Positions 37,514 to 47,775 of a DNA stretch of 64,000 nucleotides are shown here, in pieces; position 1 is the first letter of the stretch, and every line of letters begins with the position of its first letter. The DNA is from Deltaproteobacteria bacterium (GTDB lineage Bacteria; Desulfobacterota; Binatia; Binatales; Binataceae): positions 1 through 64,000 of the forward strand of contig JAJZAI010000006.1 of NCBI GenBank assembly GCA_021799495.1. Reading direction: 5' to 3'. Both the position numbers and the translations under genes were made by a program. The notes beneath the pieces were generated by a model. That model searched no databases. It was not told the origin of the DNA and saw nothing but the letters and a program-made list of their open reading frames with translations.

Positions 37514-38107
37514 GTGCCATCAAAGATTGAATTGAAGCATCGGCTGACAAGCCTTTTGTGGGCGGCGTTCGCGGCGCTCTTTATAACCGGCGTCGCGGCG
37601 AGCGGCGCAAAGGCGGCTGACAGAATGGATGGACTACCCGTACGCAATACCGGCCAATACGCGGTGCTCGACACCGACCGCGGCGTGATCGTGATCGAGC
37701 TTTATCCGGCGGTGGCGCCTAAAACCGTCGCCAACTTTGAAAAACTCTCCAAAGACGGCTTTTACAACGGCCTGACCTTCCATCGCGTGGAGCCCGGCTT
37801 CGTGGTGCAGGGCGGCGACCCGAAGGGCAACGGCACCGGCGGCCCCGGCTATGACCTGCCGGCCGAAATCAGCCCGACCGAAAAGCATCTGCGCGGCTCG
37901 GTCGCGATGGCGCGGCTGGGCGACAACGTCAACCCCGAACGCCGTTCCAGCGGCAGCCAGTTCTATATCTGTCTTGCTCCCGCGCCTTTCCTGAACGGCC
38001 AATACACGATTTTTGGCGGCGTGGTCGAAGGGATGGGCGTGGTCGATAAAATCCGGGTCGGCGACCATATCAAAAAAGTCACGATCACCGACAAGCTGCC
38101 GCAATAG
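37514..38107 (+). CDS. Periplasmic peptidyl-prolyl cis-trans isomerase, cyclophilin type
   Basis: A 197-residue cyclophilin with a signal peptide (LTSLLWAAFAALFITGVAASGAKA). The catalytic domain has TVANFEKLSKDGFYNGLTFHRV, VVQGGDPKGNGTGGPGY, and SSGSQFYIC. It isomerises prolyl bonds in exported proteins. The GTG start was chosen because GAGG lies 8 bases upstream and the signal peptide begins immediately; a longer in-frame form would add a non-conserved Arg/Pro-rich stretch. Confidence 0.88.
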   Translation: MPSKIELKHRLTSLLWAAFAALFITGVAASGAKAADRMDGLPVRNTGQYAVLDTDRGVIVIELYPAVAPKTVANFEKLSKDGFYNGLTFHRVEPGFVVQGGDPKGNGTGGPGYDLPAEISPTEKHLRGSVAMARLGDNVNPERRSSGSQFYICLAPAPFLNGQYTIFGGVVEGMGVVDKIRVGDHIKKVTITDKLPQ

Positions 38108-38115
38108 GCGCCGCG

Positions 38116-38838
38116 ATGGCGGATTCGGGCGGAGGCGGGATCGGTCGCTATTTCACGATCGACCTCCATTTGCATACCAATCGCGGCAGCGCCGACTCGA
38201 ATCTTTCGCCGGCCGACCTGATTGTCCGTTCCCGCGCTATCGGCATCGGCGCGGTATGCATCACGGAGCACGACAACGCGTGGAACCTCAGGGAGATCGA
38301 GGCGCCGGCGGCGGAGTCGGGCGTGGTCTTTCTGCGCGGGATGGAAGTGACGACCGAGATGGGCCATATCGGCGTATTCGGCCTGAGCGAATACGTCGGC
38401 GGCATCTACAAACTGCGCGAATTGCGCAAGGTGGTGGACAAGCTGGGCGGCGTCATGATCGCGAACCATCCGTTCCGCTACAAGCTCGATCCGCGTTTTT
38501 CGTTCATCAATCCCGACCATCAGGCGATCGATCCGTCGCGCCCTGAAACCGCCGCCAAGCTGGAAATCTTCGAAGTGTGCGACGCGGTCGAAACGCTCAA
38601 CGGCGCCTGCTCGGAAGAGGAAAACCTGTTCGCGCTGCGCGTCGCGCGCCATCTGGGGCTGGCCGAAGTCGCGGGTTCCGATTCACATTCGAAAAACTCC
38701 GTCGGATGCGTGACGACGCTGCTCGACGAGCCGATCGCCAGCGAACGCGACCTGATCGATTTGATCAAGGCGCGCCGGACGCGCGCCGGCCGGGGCCTGC
38801 TGGCCGGCGGGGTGACGCCGTTCGAGCTTCCGGCCTGA
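38116..38838 (+). CDS. PHP domain metal-dependent phosphoesterase
   Basis: A 240-residue protein. The first motif DLHLHTN, then ITEHDN, RGMEVTTEMGHIGVFG, ANHPFR and GSDSHSKN are the ordered metal ligands of the PHP fold. Stand-alone PHP proteins of this size hydrolyse nucleotides or small phosphoesters; a specific substrate cannot be named. It starts 8 bases after the cyclophilin stop. Confidence 0.88.
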   Translation: MADSGGGGIGRYFTIDLHLHTNRGSADSNLSPADLIVRSRAIGIGAVCITEHDNAWNLREIEAPAAESGVVFLRGMEVTTEMGHIGVFGLSEYVGGIYKLRELRKVVDKLGGVMIANHPFRYKLDPRFSFINPDHQAIDPSRPETAAKLEIFEVCDAVETLNGACSEEENLFALRVARHLGLAEVAGSDSHSKNSVGCVTTLLDEPIASERDLIDLIKARRTRAGRGLLAGGVTPFELPA

Positions 38839-38842
38839 GGGG

Positions 38843-38873
38843 CTGACGGCGGCGGCCCGCCGCAAATCGTCAG
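38843..38873 (+). terminator. Hairpin followed by short T-run
   Basis: CTGACG pairs with CGTCAG, with an inner GCGGC/GCCGC stem, after the PHP stop. A TTTTT run starts at 38881, eight bases past the stem. It could end the transcript before ptsP but the stem is broken by a 4-base bulge. Confidence 0.4.
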
Positions 38874-39034
38874 GCGAGCATTTTTCAGATTTCCGGAACC
38901 CGGCCGCGGCGCCTACGAAGCGCCGCATCGCTTTCGCCGCGGATTTTTCCCATGGCGCGAACGATTTTTCTCCATCCGGTTGTTTGCCGTGGAAGGCGTG
39001 GGATAGAATTTTCGGGCTTTCCCCATCTAACGTC

Positions 39035-41410
39035 ATGGCAGCCAACCGCGACCGCTTTACGTTGATCGAGAGCATCGCCGCGATCGGCAGCGAACCGCCG
39101 GAAGATCTGCGCGCAGTCCTCGATCAGGTGGTGCAGACGATCGCGGAATCGATGGAGGTCGAGGTCTGCTCGCTCTACCTGTTCGACGCGCAGCACGAGC
39201 GTCTGGTCTTGCGCGCCACAGTCGGCCTCGACCGCGATTCGGTCGGCCGCGTGTCGATGAAGATCAACGAAGGGTTGGTCGGCCTTGCGATCGAATCGAA
39301 TGGGCCGGTGATGGTGGCGGACGCGATGAGCCATCCGCGCTACAAGTATTTTCCGGAGACCGGCGAGGAGCGCTATCACACCTTCCTCGGCGTGCCGGTG
39401 CAGGAGGGCAAGCAGCGGCCGATCGGCGTGATCGTGGTGCAAACGCTGCGGCGGCGCCGTTTCGCCAAGGACGAAGTGCGCCTGCTCAAGATGGCCGCGA
39501 ACCAGGTGGCGCAGATTCTTTCGCACTTCCAGTTGCGCGAAACCCTGGCGACCAAGGAAAAGGAGCGCGACGAATACCGCCGCCGGATGATCGAGGCGAA
39601 CCGCCAGCTCAAGGGTTACGAGAAAGTCGGAGGCCGCACCAGAATCGCGCAGCCGATCAAGGTCCGCCGGCCGCGGCTGGTCGGATTGCCGGCCGCGCCC
39701 GGATTCGCGCGCGGGGCGGCGCACGTCGTCGGCGCCTATCTGAGTTCGATCGACAGGAATTTGCGCGGCCGCGACGCGAAGCTCGAAGCGCACCGGCTCG
39801 AAGAGGCGCTGGTGCGCTCGCGCGGCGAACTGGCGGCGCTGCGCACGCGGATGGCGCCGATGATGCCCGAGGCGGACCTCAAGATTTTCGACGCGCATCG
39901 GCTGATTCTCGAGGACGAAGAATTCATCCGCCGGATTCAGGAGTCGATCGAAGCGGGCTTCGCGGCGGAAAGCGCGTTGTTCCGGGTGATCGACGAATTG
40001 AGCGCGCAAATGCTGACGCTGGCGGACGGCTATTTGCGCGAGCGCGCGACCGATTTCCGCGACGTCGGCCATCGCGTGCTGCGCCATCTGAAGCAGGAGG
40101 AGGGCAAGGGCGCTTTCGCCCGGCCGACGATTATCGTCGCCGAGGAGCTGACGCTCTCGCAGCTCACGCTGGTTTCGCACGACAAGCTCGCGGGCATCGC
40201 GCTGCAATCGGGCGGCGCGACCTCGCACGCGGCGATTCTGGCGCGCGCGTTTGAAATGCCCACGGTGGTCGGCGTCGAGCATCTGATGGAGTCGGTGGTC
40301 GAGGGCGACGCGATCGTGATCGACGGCAACTCGGGCGTGGTTTACGTCAATCCGTCGAGCGAGGTCGAGCGCGAATATCAATCGATGATCAAGCGCTACG
40401 ACGCCTTTCGCAAAGAATTGCTGGCCGGCGGCGACGAGCCGACCGCGACCCGCGACGGCCATCGCGTGCAACTCCTCGCCAATATCGCGCTGCTTGCCGA
40501 CGTGCAGCTCGCGCGGCGCTACGGAGCGGAAGGAATCGGCCTGCTGCGCTCCGAGTTTTCGTTCCTGACCTACGAGGATTTTCCCGACGAAAACCAGCAG
40601 CTCGGCTTTTATACGCGCCTGCTGGAAGCGGTCGGCGATCGGCCGGTCACGATTCGCACGCTCGATATCGGCGCGGACAAATATCCCCCCTACCTGCGCG
40701 TGCCGCGCGAGGACAATCCGTTCCTCGGCTGGCGCTCGATACGGATTTCGCTCGAGATGTCGGGCATCTTCAAGGTGCAGTTGCGGGCGATTCTGCGGGC
40801 CGCCGCGCATAACCGCGTGCGTATCCTGTTCCCGATGATTTCGAGCCTCGAGGAGTTGCGCCGCGCGCGCGAATTGCTCGCGGAAGCGCAGGCCGAGCTG
40901 TACAAAGAGGGCCTCGAGCACAATCCCGATATCGAAGTTGGAATCATGGTCGAAGTGCCGTCGGCGGTATGGCTGGCGCCGCGGCTGATTCGCGAGGCCG
41001 ATTTCTTTTCGATCGGCACCAACGATCTGATACAGTATCTGCTGGCGGCGGACCGCAATAATCCCAAGGTCGCCCATCTCTACGAGCCGTTTCATCCCGC
41101 CGTGCTTTCCGCGATTGCCGAGGTCGTCAACGTCGCGCGCGGGGCGGGCAAAGAGGTTTGTCTCTGCGGCGAGATGGCGAGCGACCCGATCGCGACCCTG
41201 CTGCTGCTCGGAATGGGACTGGACGAATTGAGCTTGAGCCCCCTGTTCATCCCGGTGGTGCGCAAGCTGGTGCGGGAATCCAGCTACCAGACCGCGCGCC
41301 ATCTGGCGCGCGACGTCCTGCAGATGGGATCGGTCCAGGAGATCAAGGGATATCTGATCGAGCGCTATCGCGATCTGGGCCTGATTCAGATGGTCGAGAT
41401 GTACCGGTGA
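39035..41410 (+). CDS. ptsP: Phosphoenolpyruvate-protein phosphotransferase PtsP (EI-Ntr, GAF fused)
   Basis: A 791-residue protein. An N-terminal GAF domain (about 18-165) is followed by the Enzyme I N-domain with phosphohistidine H398 in GGATSHAAILAR, and the PEP-binding TIM barrel with SEFSFL, GTNDLIQY and C711 in CLCGEMASDP. It transfers phosphate from PEP to NPr in the nitrogen-related PTS. NPr and EIIA-Ntr are not in the window. The ATG at MAANRDRF lies at the conserved N-terminus; a slightly longer form is possible. Confidence 0.93.
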   Translation: MAANRDRFTLIESIAAIGSEPPEDLRAVLDQVVQTIAESMEVEVCSLYLFDAQHERLVLRATVGLDRDSVGRVSMKINEGLVGLAIESNGPVMVADAMSHPRYKYFPETGEERYHTFLGVPVQEGKQRPIGVIVVQTLRRRRFAKDEVRLLKMAANQVAQILSHFQLRETLATKEKERDEYRRRMIEANRQLKGYEKVGGRTRIAQPIKVRRPRLVGLPAAPGFARGAAHVVGAYLSSIDRNLRGRDAKLEAHRLEEALVRSRGELAALRTRMAPMMPEADLKIFDAHRLILEDEEFIRRIQESIEAGFAAESALFRVIDELSAQMLTLADGYLRERATDFRDVGHRVLRHLKQEEGKGAFARPTIIVAEELTLSQLTLVSHDKLAGIALQSGGATSHAAILARAFEMPTVVGVEHLMESVVEGDAIVIDGNSGVVYVNPSSEVEREYQSMIKRYDAFRKELLAGGDEPTATRDGHRVQLLANIALLADVQLARRYGAEGIGLLRSEFSFLTYEDFPDENQQLGFYTRLLEAVGDRPVTIRTLDIGADKYPPYLRVPREDNPFLGWRSIRISLEMSGIFKVQLRAILRAAAHNRVRILFPMISSLEELRRARELLAEAQAELYKEGLEHNPDIEVGIMVEVPSAVWLAPRLIREADFFSIGTNDLIQYLLAADRNNPKVAHLYEPFHPAVLSAIAEVVNVARGAGKEVCLCGEMASDPIATLLLLGMGLDELSLSPLFIPVVRKLVRESSYQTARHLARDVLQMGSVQEIKGYLIERYRDLGLIQMVEMYR

Positions 41411-41488
41411 ATCGGGCCAATCATTTGATTTTGTTGATAAAAAACGTGTTTGCGGAATTTCCGCAGGCAAATTGCCAGGGAGCTATTC

Positions 41489-41533
41489 TTGACTTCGGGA
41501 GTCTGGCTTTGTTTACTCTGACCGTTCGGTTAG
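41489..41533 (+). promoter_or_regulatory. Promoter with TetR-type operator
   Basis: TTGACT, a 17-base spacer and TTTACT form a good sigma-70-type promoter. Immediately after the -10 is CTGACCG-TT-CGGTTAG (41518-41533), an inverted repeat with one mismatch, of the kind bound by TetR/AcrR regulators. Bound protein would block transcription of the radical SAM gene 48 bases downstream. No TetR gene is in the window. Confidence 0.6.
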
Positions 41534-41580
41534 AATGACTCGGCCGGGCTATTACTGATGGTGCGGTAGAGGAAAACGAG

Positions 41581-43449
41581 ATGGTCTTTCTGCTCTGTCT
41601 GGCCGGTTTTCTGGTCTTTGCCGGCGTGGTTCTGTACCTGTTGCTGGGCCGCGAACGCTATGGAGTGGACCGTCCGGCGCCGGTCGCGCGGCTGGACGCG
41701 CGTCCCGGAGCGGCGCGCGACGGCGCGCTCAAGCCGGAGCCGTTCCGCACGATTCGCATCTATTTCATCAAGCCTTCGCGCTACGACGAAGAGGGCTTCG
41801 TGCAGGTCTATCGCTACGGCGTGCAGCCCAACAACACGCTGACGGTGCTCAAGGCGCTGAACGAAAGCTACAACCGCCGTTACTCGGCCGAGCGCAACGT
41901 TTACCTCGACACCGTGATCTGGGACGAAGTCTGCGACGGCGTGGTCAGCCCCGACACGGTCAAGGCGATCAAGGAAAAGGCGCAGGAAGACGGGGTCGAG
42001 TTGCTGGCCGGAATCGCCGGCGTGCAATCGAACCAGTATCCGCGCGGCCGCGACCTGGCGCTGCAATTTATCGCGCGCGGCGTGACCACGATGATGGGTG
42101 GATTCCACGTCAGCGGCTATCCGGAATCGCGCGAGTTCCTGAATTCGTGCGGCGTCACCACGATTTCGGGCGAGGCCGAAAATCTCTGGGGCGGGATTAT
42201 CGAAGACTATCTGCGCGGCGAGCTGAAGCCGCATTACGCGGTGACCGACGGAATCCGCGCCAAGACCGGCCGCGACGATATTATCGTTCCGGTGATCACC
42301 GAAGCGCAGCTTCCCGTGGTTGACGATCGCTATCTCACGCGGTTTTTCGATCCGACCATGACCACGATCGACACGTCGCGCGGATGCCCGTTCACCTGCT
42401 CGTATTGCAGCGTGAAGAACGTGATGGGGCGGACGATGCGCTCGCGCGAGCCGAACGCGGTGGTCACGTGGGTGCGCGACGCGGCGCGCAACCACGGCGT
42501 GACCTCGCTCTTCCTGGTGGACGACGATTTCTTCCGCAGCCCGCGCTGGGAGGAAATTCTGACCGGCCTGTGCGAAGTGAAGAAGGAATTTCCGTATTTT
42601 AACTTCATGATGCAGGTTGACGTCGACGCGTCGTGCTACGCCAATCTGGCCGAGGGCGAGAGCGAAACCGCCAAGCATCGCCGCAGCCGCCGCTTCACCG
42701 AACTGGCGGCGAAGGCGGGATGCTATCAGGCGTTCGTTGGCATCGAGTCGCTCAATCCCGACAACCTCAATTTCGCGACCAAGTACCAGAACACCGACGA
42801 GCGGCAGAACCGCCACAATATCGAGGAAGTGCGCAAGCACGTGCTCGACAAGTACCGCCGCGTCGTCGACAACTGGCATCGCGTGGGCGTTTCCGTGCAC
42901 GCGGGCTACATGCTCGGCTTTCCGTTCGACGGTCCCGATTGCGGCCGGATCGCGGCGCGGACGCTGCGCAAAATCGGCTTCGATATCGTGTCGTTCTTCA
43001 TCATGACGCCGCTGCCCGGCACCGAAGACCAGGTGCGCTACGCCAAGGAAGGGCAGATCGCGGATTGGGACTTCAACAATCTGGATTCGCAGCACGTGAC
43101 GCTCAAGCACGACAAGCTCGATCGCGCGGCGTGGTATCAGGCCTATCGCGACGCGTTCAGCGGCTTCTATTCGCTGGGCCGCCTGCTCCATACGATTTTC
43201 ACCGTGGCCGGCGGACGCGGACTCGAGGCCGAGGCGCGCCGCGCGACCGTGCGGCAGTTCGTGTATTACTTCTTCAGCTATCGCCAGGGACGCCATCCGA
43301 TGGTCGGCGGAGTCTGGCAGATTCGCCGGCGCGACGTGCGCCGCGCCCCGATCACCGACGACGAGGCGCGCCGCCATTACCTCGGCGGGCTGCGCTTCGA
43401 CGCGATTCTGCGCGGCGAGAGCGATGGCTTCGCGGCGGCGCCCGCCTGA
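41581..43449 (+). CDS. Membrane-anchored B12-binding-type radical SAM protein
   Basis: A 622-residue protein. Residues 2-22 (VFLLCLAGFLVFAGVVLYLLL) are a hydrophobic anchor. Residues about 55-235 resemble a B12-binding Rossmann domain, including GGFHVSGYP, but the DxHxxG cobalamin motif is not seen. The radical SAM cluster is C269-P-F-T-C273-S-Y-C276, with VDDDFFRSP and later strands of the barrel. Similar proteins include methylthiotransferases, hopanoid enzymes and others; the substrate is unknown. GAGG with good spacing precedes the ATG. A membrane substrate such as a lipid or quinone is an inference. Confidence 0.82.
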   Translation: MVFLLCLAGFLVFAGVVLYLLLGRERYGVDRPAPVARLDARPGAARDGALKPEPFRTIRIYFIKPSRYDEEGFVQVYRYGVQPNNTLTVLKALNESYNRRYSAERNVYLDTVIWDEVCDGVVSPDTVKAIKEKAQEDGVELLAGIAGVQSNQYPRGRDLALQFIARGVTTMMGGFHVSGYPESREFLNSCGVTTISGEAENLWGGIIEDYLRGELKPHYAVTDGIRAKTGRDDIIVPVITEAQLPVVDDRYLTRFFDPTMTTIDTSRGCPFTCSYCSVKNVMGRTMRSREPNAVVTWVRDAARNHGVTSLFLVDDDFFRSPRWEEILTGLCEVKKEFPYFNFMMQVDVDASCYANLAEGESETAKHRRSRRFTELAAKAGCYQAFVGIESLNPDNLNFATKYQNTDERQNRHNIEEVRKHVLDKYRRVVDNWHRVGVSVHAGYMLGFPFDGPDCGRIAARTLRKIGFDIVSFFIMTPLPGTEDQVRYAKEGQIADWDFNNLDSQHVTLKHDKLDRAAWYQAYRDAFSGFYSLGRLLHTIFTVAGGRGLEAEARRATVRQFVYYFFSYRQGRHPMVGGVWQIRRRDVRRAPITDDEARRHYLGGLRFDAILRGESDGFAAAPA

Positions 43450-43483
43450 AGCAGGCGCCGGCATTCACCTTCCGCAAATGAAG

Positions 43484-43525
43484 ACGGGGCGGACCGTTAG
43501 CGCGACGGCCCGCCTCGTTTTTTTA
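43484..43525 (+). terminator. Rho-independent terminator of the radical SAM gene
   Basis: GGGGCGGACCGT pairs with ACGGCCCGCCTC (one mismatch, one G-U pair) around a short loop, and is followed by a run of seven T. Position 35 bases after the stop fits termination of the radical SAM transcript. Confidence 0.85.
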
Positions 43526-43618
43526 TTTCGATCGAAATGAAAATGGCGCGGGAAACGCGCGCGCCGCTTCCGGCTTACCATCGCGCAGGCGCGATGCGCT
43601 ATACTTGAATCGACGACG

Positions 43619-43891
43619 ATGATTAGCGATGCGCAAATCGACGCGCTGGCGGCCCATCTGGTGCGCGGCCTTATACAGCGCGGATCGATCAGACCCAAAG
43701 CCGCCGAGAAAGAGCTGGTCGCGTGCGTGGTCGAACTGATGTCGGCGAATTTCGAGACCGAAGCGAAGATCGACGACGAGGCGGATCGGATGGCGGCCGA
43801 GCAGGCGCGCAAGGATCCGCGCGTCGATGCGACGCGGCTGCGCTCGCTGATCCGCCAGCGCCTCGCCGAGAAAAAGAACTTCACGCTCTGA
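43619..43891 (+). CDS. DUF507 family protein (first of two)
   Basis: A 90-residue charged helical protein beginning MISDAQIDALAAHLVRGL and ending RQRLAEKKNF. This matches the N-terminal-half form of DUF507, a small family of unknown function found in deltaproteobacteria and Aquificae. It is followed 37 bases later by a second DUF507 gene, and the two likely work together. Confidence 0.8.
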   Translation: MISDAQIDALAAHLVRGLIQRGSIRPKAAEKELVACVVELMSANFETEAKIDDEADRMAAEQARKDPRVDATRLRSLIRQRLAEKKNFTL

Positions 43892-43928
43892 GCGAAACGG
43901 TTTTGCGCGATTCGAGGAACGCTCCCAG

Positions 43929-44207
43929 ATGAAACTCAGCGAAGCGCGAACGCTCTATCTGGCGCGGGAATCGCTGGCCAGATTGCGCGACGAGGGCCTG
44001 GCGGAAATTCCCAACTTTGCCGTGGCGCTGCGCCACGCGCGGGAAATTATCGACGGATGGAGCGAGCAGGGGGACGCGGCGGACCTTGCGGCGCGGCGTA
44101 AAATCGAGTCGATCAAGCGCAATATCGTTGAGGGCAGCCCGGAGTGGAACATCCTCTACCGGCGCTATCGGGAAGAAGAACTGCGCAAAAAAGGCCCGCA
44201 ACGGTGA
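43929..44207 (+). CDS. DUF507 family protein (second of two)
   Basis: A 92-residue helical protein starting MKLSEARTLYLARES and ending NILYRRYREEELRKKG. The layout follows DUF507, with the closing Tyr-rich helix. Function unknown. The final codons lie inside a hairpin that acts as terminator for the opposite-strand gene, so the two transcripts converge. Confidence 0.78.
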   Translation: MKLSEARTLYLARESLARLRDEGLAEIPNFAVALRHAREIIDGWSEQGDAADLAARRKIESIKRNIVEGSPEWNILYRRYREEELRKKGPQR

Positions 44208-44224
44208 TCTGCGTTGCGGGCCTT
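44184..44224 (-). terminator. Terminator for the minus-strand secreted protein gene
   Basis: A perfect 13-bp stem, AAGGCCCGCAACG with CGTTGCGGGCCTT, has an 8-base loop. On the minus strand it is followed by TTTTTT (reading TTTTTTGCGC). It lies 75 bases after the minus gene stop and overlaps the last codons of the second DUF507 gene. Confidence 0.8.
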
Positions 44225-44298
44225 GCAGGCTGACTTCGCCTGGAAAGAAAACGGGCGTGCTGAAGTGTTTCATGTCCGCCCGTTTGGAAACGACAGGG

Positions 44299-44937
44299 TT
44301 ATTTCTTTGACAGTCCGCCGTTCAATGTCATCAAGGTTTGGCCACTGCCTAAGACCTGACTGTACGAGCAGTTCCCAGCGCCGCGCGCGCTGGCCCACTT
44401 TCCAGTGCCACCTACAACGATGTATGAGCCGGTAAATCCGGTAAATCCGGTAAATCCGTGATCAAAGTTGTCTGCGGAGTTTCCCTGGATGTTGAGGTTT
44501 ATCGTATCGCCAGCTTTGCCCGGTAAGGTGATTGTCAGAATTCCCTGAGAGGCAAAGTTGCCGCCGAAGGAGCCGCTCGGGAGCTGTCCCGCTCCAGTCG
44601 CGATGCTAATCTCATACGAGTACGAGCTCTTGCCAACTCCGTTGCCTATAATTGTGCCGGTTCCGAGTTCGCAGACGCAGGACGAATCGTTGCAGGTTAT
44701 ATCCGGACACGCTGCGAACGTATCTTGGCCTGTGCCCTGACCGACAGCCGCGAATTTTGGCGGAATCGGCTGAGCGGGAGTATTCACGCTAGGCGATTCG
44801 CCCGCATGTGGCGCTGGGGATGCGGCATTTGGGTCTGCGGTACTCGCCGCTTTTGCGATTCGGGCGGATCCCAACACGAGCGCCGCCGCGAATAATCCGG
44901 CTAAGCCGAAAATCCCAATAAATCTGAACGTCTTCAT
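44299..44937 (-). CDS. Secreted beta-rich protein of unknown function
   Basis: A 212-residue protein with a signal peptide (MKTFRFIGIFGLAGLFAAALV, cleaved after an AKA). A Pro-rich segment leads to a four-cysteine region (CPDITCNDSSCVC), then repeated beta strands. GFTGFTGFTG is a triplicated tripeptide from a 9-bp tandem DNA repeat at 44429-44455. The SYIVVGGTGKWASARG segment resembles secreted barrel-like domains of the allene-oxide-cyclase/dirigent type, at low certainty. Base composition is clearly lower in GC than its neighbours, suggesting recent acquisition or weak selection. Confidence 0.75.
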   Translation of the reverse strand: MKTFRFIGIFGLAGLFAAALVLGSARIAKAASTADPNAASPAPHAGESPSVNTPAQPIPPKFAAVGQGTGQDTFAACPDITCNDSSCVCELGTGTIIGNGVGKSSYSYEISIATGAGQLPSGSFGGNFASQGILTITLPGKAGDTINLNIQGNSADNFDHGFTGFTGFTGSYIVVGGTGKWASARGAGNCSYSQVLGSGQTLMTLNGGLSKK

Positions 44938-45164
44938 GACGATCCCCCCCTTGAGCTGTTGATTTATGGATTCGTGGCCCAAGTTCACGAACATTGATCT
45001 AATTATCATCTATTAGCTCTTAATACAAATCTTTAAAGGCCAATAAAATTTATTAAAGCTATTTAGCTCTTGTTTCGGTCATTCGAGGTAAAACATTTGC
45101 AATTAGTTAGACTGTAAAGACTGAAAGAGCTTTAATTTTTTCGTCGGTTTTGAGTTATGGTTGC

Positions 45165-45494
45165 ATGATGGACGCGAACGAATTCTTGCGGCGGGCGGAC
45201 GAATGCCTGAACCGCGTCGCGAAATGGCTCGAAACGCTCGATCCCGACGAGGTCGATTATTCGACCGGCGACGGCGTGGTGACGATCGAATTTCCGGACG
45301 GCGGAAAATTCATCCTGAGTCGGCAGGCGGCGACATCGCAGATCTGGCTGGCGGCCGGCGCGTCGGGCCGTCATTACGACTACGACGCTTCGTCAGATCG
45401 ATGGCGCGACGACAAGGACGGTCACGATCTTTATGCGCGGCTGGCCAGCCTGATCTCGGAGAAGATCGGCAGTCCGGTCGAAGCGCTCGGCTAG
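45165..45494 (+). CDS. cyaY: Iron donor protein CyaY (frataxin homologue)
   Basis: A 109-residue frataxin-fold protein. An acidic first helix (MDANEFLRRADECL) precedes the sheet with VTIEFPDGGKFIL, RQAATSQIWLAAG and the C-terminal LYARLASLISEK helix. These are the frataxin landmarks. It delivers iron or regulates Fe-S cluster assembly. Adjacent ATGs at 45165 and 45168 are equally possible starts. It lies between an AT-rich gap and groES. Confidence 0.85.
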   Translation: MMDANEFLRRADECLNRVAKWLETLDPDEVDYSTGDGVVTIEFPDGGKFILSRQAATSQIWLAAGASGRHYDYDASSDRWRDDKDGHDLYARLASLISEKIGSPVEALG

Positions 45495-45585
45495 ACGTTT
45501 CCAGTTTCACGTCAAATTTCAGATTCGATTTATTTTCGTCTAAAGGCTTTCTTGTAAAACTTGGCTGAATCAGTATTCTTGACGG

Positions 45586-45612
45586 TTGGCACTCGTCGAT
45601 TGCGAGTGCCAA
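45586..45612 (+). promoter_or_regulatory. CIRCE element (HrcA operator) upstream of groES
   Basis: TTGGCACTC, nine bases, then GAGTGCCAA: a perfect inverted repeat differing from the CIRCE consensus only at one symmetric position. A TTGACA follows at once (45613), with TAATTT 16 bases later as a possible -10. HrcA repression released by heat stress is expected; hrcA itself is not in the window. AAGGAGG lies 12 bases before the groES ATG. Confidence 0.92.
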
Positions 45613-45707
45613 TTGACAAACGGAAGCTCGTGATTAATTTGCGAGCGGATACCCCTGATCGCGGGGGGAATTAAATCACACCAGTCACAAGGAGGCTGTC
45701 GATCCCC

Positions 45708-45998
45708 ATGAAAATCAGACCGTTGGGCGATCGGATTCTGGTCAAGCGGATCAAAGAGGAAGAGAAGACCAAGGGCGGGATAATCATTCCCGACACCGCC
45801 AAGGAGAAGCCCCAGGAGGGCAAGGTGGTCGCCGTTGGCAAGGGCAAGATGACCGAAGAGGGCAAGCTGGTCGCGCCGGACGTCAAGGCGGGCGATCGCA
45901 TTCTCTTCGGCAAGTACGCCGGCAGCGAGGTCAAGCTCGAGGGCGAGGAGCATCTGATTCTGCGCGAGGACGACATCCTGGGCGTGCTCGAAGGCTGA
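45708..45998 (+). CDS. groES: Co-chaperonin GroES
   Basis: A 96-residue GroES of standard length. It starts [15 protein letters not shown], has the mobile loop with GGIIIPDTA, and ends [13 protein letters not shown]. It caps the GroEL ring. The groEL gene follows 45 bases later, and a CIRCE element lies upstream. Confidence 0.97.
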   Translation: MKIRPLGDRILVKRIKEEEKTKGGIIIPDTAKEKPQEGKVVAVGKGKMTEEGKLVAPDVKAGDRILFGKYAGSEVKLEGEEHLILREDDILGVLEG

Positions 45999-46025
45999 AG
46001 CGGAGACCAACGCCAACCAAATTAG

Positions 46026-47663
<1,638 letters not shown>

Positions 47664-47692
47664 TCGGCTTCCAACGGAAGCGCCGGAAACGT

Positions 47693-47729
47693 AAAGCGGC
47701 GGCCGGAAATTCCGGCCGCCGCTTTTTTA
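47693..47729 (+). terminator. Rho-independent terminator of groESL
   Basis: A perfect 15-bp stem, AAAGCGGCGGCCGGA with TCCGGCCGCCGCTTT, has a 3-base AAT loop and runs into TTTTTT. It is strong on the plus strand and may also stop the minus-strand gene that ends 47 bases further on. Confidence 0.92.
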
Positions 47730-47775
47730 TGTGTTTTGCATGGCCTGAAGTGCGCCGACGATACGGCGCCGAGCT

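Noticed and set aside
38885-41470. An 861-residue minus-strand open frame opposite ptsP
   Set aside because: The plus strand encodes a complete, motif-rich PtsP; the antisense frame is rich in Arg, His and Ala with no domain.
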